The notes beneath the pieces are model-generated. The model did no database searches. It was not told the origin of the DNA and saw only the letters and a list, made by a program, of their open reading frames with translations. From Acidobacteriaceae bacterium (GTDB lineage: Bacteria; Acidobacteriota; Terriglobia; Bryobacterales; Bryobacteraceae), in NCBI GenBank assembly GCA_019246575.1, contig JAFAQG010000624.1, forward strand, positions 1 to 6,079: DNA of 6,079 nt, written 5' to 3'. Position 1 is the stretch's first letter. Each line of letters starts with the position of its first letter. Shown piece after piece: positions 4,762 through 6,079 of this stretch. The position numbers and the translations under genes were made by a program.

Positions 4762-6079
4762 TTATGTCACCGGCCCCGGATTAAACGGCGTCAACGTGTT
4801 CCCCAGGCCCCAATGCTCGGCCCACGGCTTTTTGCGCCCGCTCGCCACGTCCAAAATGAAGCGAAAGAGGTCCCAGCCGACTTGCTCGATAGTGGTGTGA
4901 CCCGTTGCGATCCGGCCCGCATCGATATCGATGAGGTCATGCCACTTCTCCGCGAGCGCCGTGCGGGAAGAAACTTTTACAACCGGCACAAGGTTCAACC
5001 CGTACGGACTGCCTTCTCCCGTCGTAAACACGTGCAGGTTCATCGAGGCGAGTTGCTGCGTTCCGCAGATGAAATCGCTTGCCGGAGTCGCCGCGAAGAC
5101 CAGCCCTTTTGTCGTTACCTTTTCGCCCTGCCCCGCCACGGCCATAATGGCCGTCGTTCCCGCTTTCGCGATAGAGCCCAAAGCTTTTTCCGCCACGTTC
5201 GCAAGCCCGCCCCGCTTATTGCCTGGCGTGGGATTCGCACTCCGGTCGGCACTGCCGCGGGCCAGATATTCGTCATACCAGCGCATCTCGTCCACAAGCC
5301 TCTGGCCCACCTGCCGGTTGATCGTTCGCGGTGTGAGCAGATGGACGGCATCGCGTACCTCCGTTACTTCCGAAAAGAGAACCGTCCCGCCTGCTCGCAC
5401 GATCAAATCGGCCGCATAGCCTACAGCGGGATTGCATGTGACTCCGGAAAACGCATCGCTACCTCCGCATTGCAACCCGACAGCAAGCGCCGATGCCGGA
5501 CACGTCTCACGCACGCGTCGGTTCAACTCCTCCGATCTGCGTTCGGCCGCGCGCATGATTGCGCTTACCGATTCCGCAAAACCTCGCTCGTCCTGCAGAC
5601 GAATGATGTTGAGTTCCTCGAGAATCGGAAACTCCGATCGCGATTGCGGTTGAAACAGGCGCGCCGGTTGCAGCTTCTCGCAGCCCAGGCTAACCACAAG
5701 CGGTCGCGCGGCCAGGTTGGGATGCAAACTGATGTGCTTCAAAGTACGAATCGGGATCGCCGCCCCCGGCGCGTCAATCGCAACTCCGCAACCGTAGCTG
5801 TGTGTAATTGCAACAACGTCGTCCACGTTCGGGAACCGCGGCAAAATGTCGGCCTTAATCCGCCGCACCGCATAATCCACCGTCGGCGCAACGCACTGCA
5901 CCGTCGTTGTGATGCCCAGAATATTTCTCGTCGCAACGCTCCCGTCTGCGTTGCGAAAGCCTTCAAACGTGTAGTTTTCGAGCGCCGGTAACGGGGACGG
6001 TACCGCAGTCGAAAGCTGCATTTCTTCGAGCGCCGGCGGCGCAGGCAAATCGAACATGTCCTCCCGCACCCATGTGCCG
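4762..6079 (-). CDS. garD: Galactarate dehydratase (C-terminal part, 5' end off window)
   Basis: D-galactarate dehydratase removes water from galactarate to give 5-dehydro-4-deoxy-D-glucarate; the E. coli enzyme is iron-dependent. The protein follows E. coli GarD almost segment by segment as I recall it. Counting from the first visible GTG at 6069, these are [12 protein letters not shown] (33-44), [15 protein letters not shown] (90-104), [12 protein letters not shown] (127-138), RETCPAS (187-193), [20 protein letters not shown] (200-219), [16 protein letters not shown] (233-248), [15 protein letters not shown] (278-292), [13 protein letters not shown] (327-339) and the ending FNPGPVT. This fits GarD much better than altronate dehydratase UxaA. 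The frame has no stop before the window edge, and the residues upstream of the GTG (GTW) match the linker that follows the N-terminal SAF domain in GarD. That GTG is therefore not the true start, and roughly 90 residues lie outside. All visible motifs are intact. The gene converges with the cupin across the repeat tract. Confidence 0.93.
   Translation of the reverse strand, partial: GTWVREDMFDLPAPPALEEMQLSTAVPSPLPALENYTFEGFRNADGSVATRNILGITTTVQCVAPTVDYAVRRIKADILPRFPNVDDVVAITHSYGCGVAIDAPGAAIPIRTLKHISLHPNLAARPLVVSLGCEKLQPARLFQPQSRSEFPILEELNIIRLQDERGFAESVSAIMRAAERRSEELNRRVRETCPASALAVGLQCGGSDAFSGVTCNPAVGYAADLIVRAGGTVLFSEVTEVRDAVHLLTPRTINRQVGQRLVDEMRWYDEYLARGSADRSANPTPGNKRGGLANVAEKALGSIAKAGTTAIMAVAGQGEKVTTKGLVFAATPASDFICGTQQLASMNLHVFTTGEGSPYGLNLVPVVKVSSRTALAEKWHDLIDIDAGRIATGHTTIEQVGWDLFRFILDVASGRKKPWAEHWGLGNTLTPFNPGPVT

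Noticed and set aside
4588..5991. 467-codon open frame on the plus strand opposite garD
   Set aside because: It lies antisense to an unmistakable GarD sequence, also overlaps the end of the cupin gene, and its translation is arginine- and histidine-rich with no recognisable motif; long shadow frames are common in GC-rich DNA.

Overview
The window looks like an ordinary stretch of a moderately GC-rich bacterial chromosome, with no mobile elements, RNA genes or CRISPR. Acidobacteriota (a Solibacter/Bryobacter-like soil lineage) is the best guess. The reasons are an exported protein with an 'EDPPY' motif of a kind I associate with that phylum, a degenerate 7-bp TTC-type repeat tract between two genes, and a sugar-acid gene neighbourhood with a Tat-exported cupin. 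This assignment is inference; no marker gene is present.

Left part (1-2269, all on the minus strand, so read right to left): an exported protein of unknown function (1337-2269), a soluble YkuE-like calcineurin-type metallophosphoesterase (343-1299), and a small DUF433 antitoxin-like gene (start at 226). The DUF433 frame stops early at 53. The missing C-terminal half of the family is still readable in another frame to the window edge, so the gene carries a one-base frameshift or a sequencing error. The first two genes are 37 bp apart and could be co-transcribed.

Right part (2307-6079, strands alternating): an FMN-dependent alpha-hydroxy-acid oxidase/dehydrogenase (+), an SDR oxidoreductase of the KduD/gluconate 5-dehydrogenase type (-), a Tat-exported cupin (+), and the C-terminal part of galactarate dehydratase GarD (-). 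GarD runs off the right edge, and its N-terminal SAF domain must lie outside. Together these suggest oxidation and dehydration of sugar acids (aldaric, aldonic or 2-hydroxy acids). Because neighbours alternate in strand they are not one operon; they form convergent pairs (oxidase/SDR 7 bp apart, cupin/garD 55 bp apart) and one divergent pair (SDR/cupin 56 bp apart).

Noncoding space is small. The SDR/cupin gap is AT-rich and holds an imperfect palindrome next to a -10-like box. The cupin/garD gap is almost entirely a degenerate heptamer repeat. No intergenic stretch exceeds 300 bases. I found no convincing new multi-gene system; the items most worth a second look are the heptamer tract, the exported unknown protein and the broken DUF433 gene.
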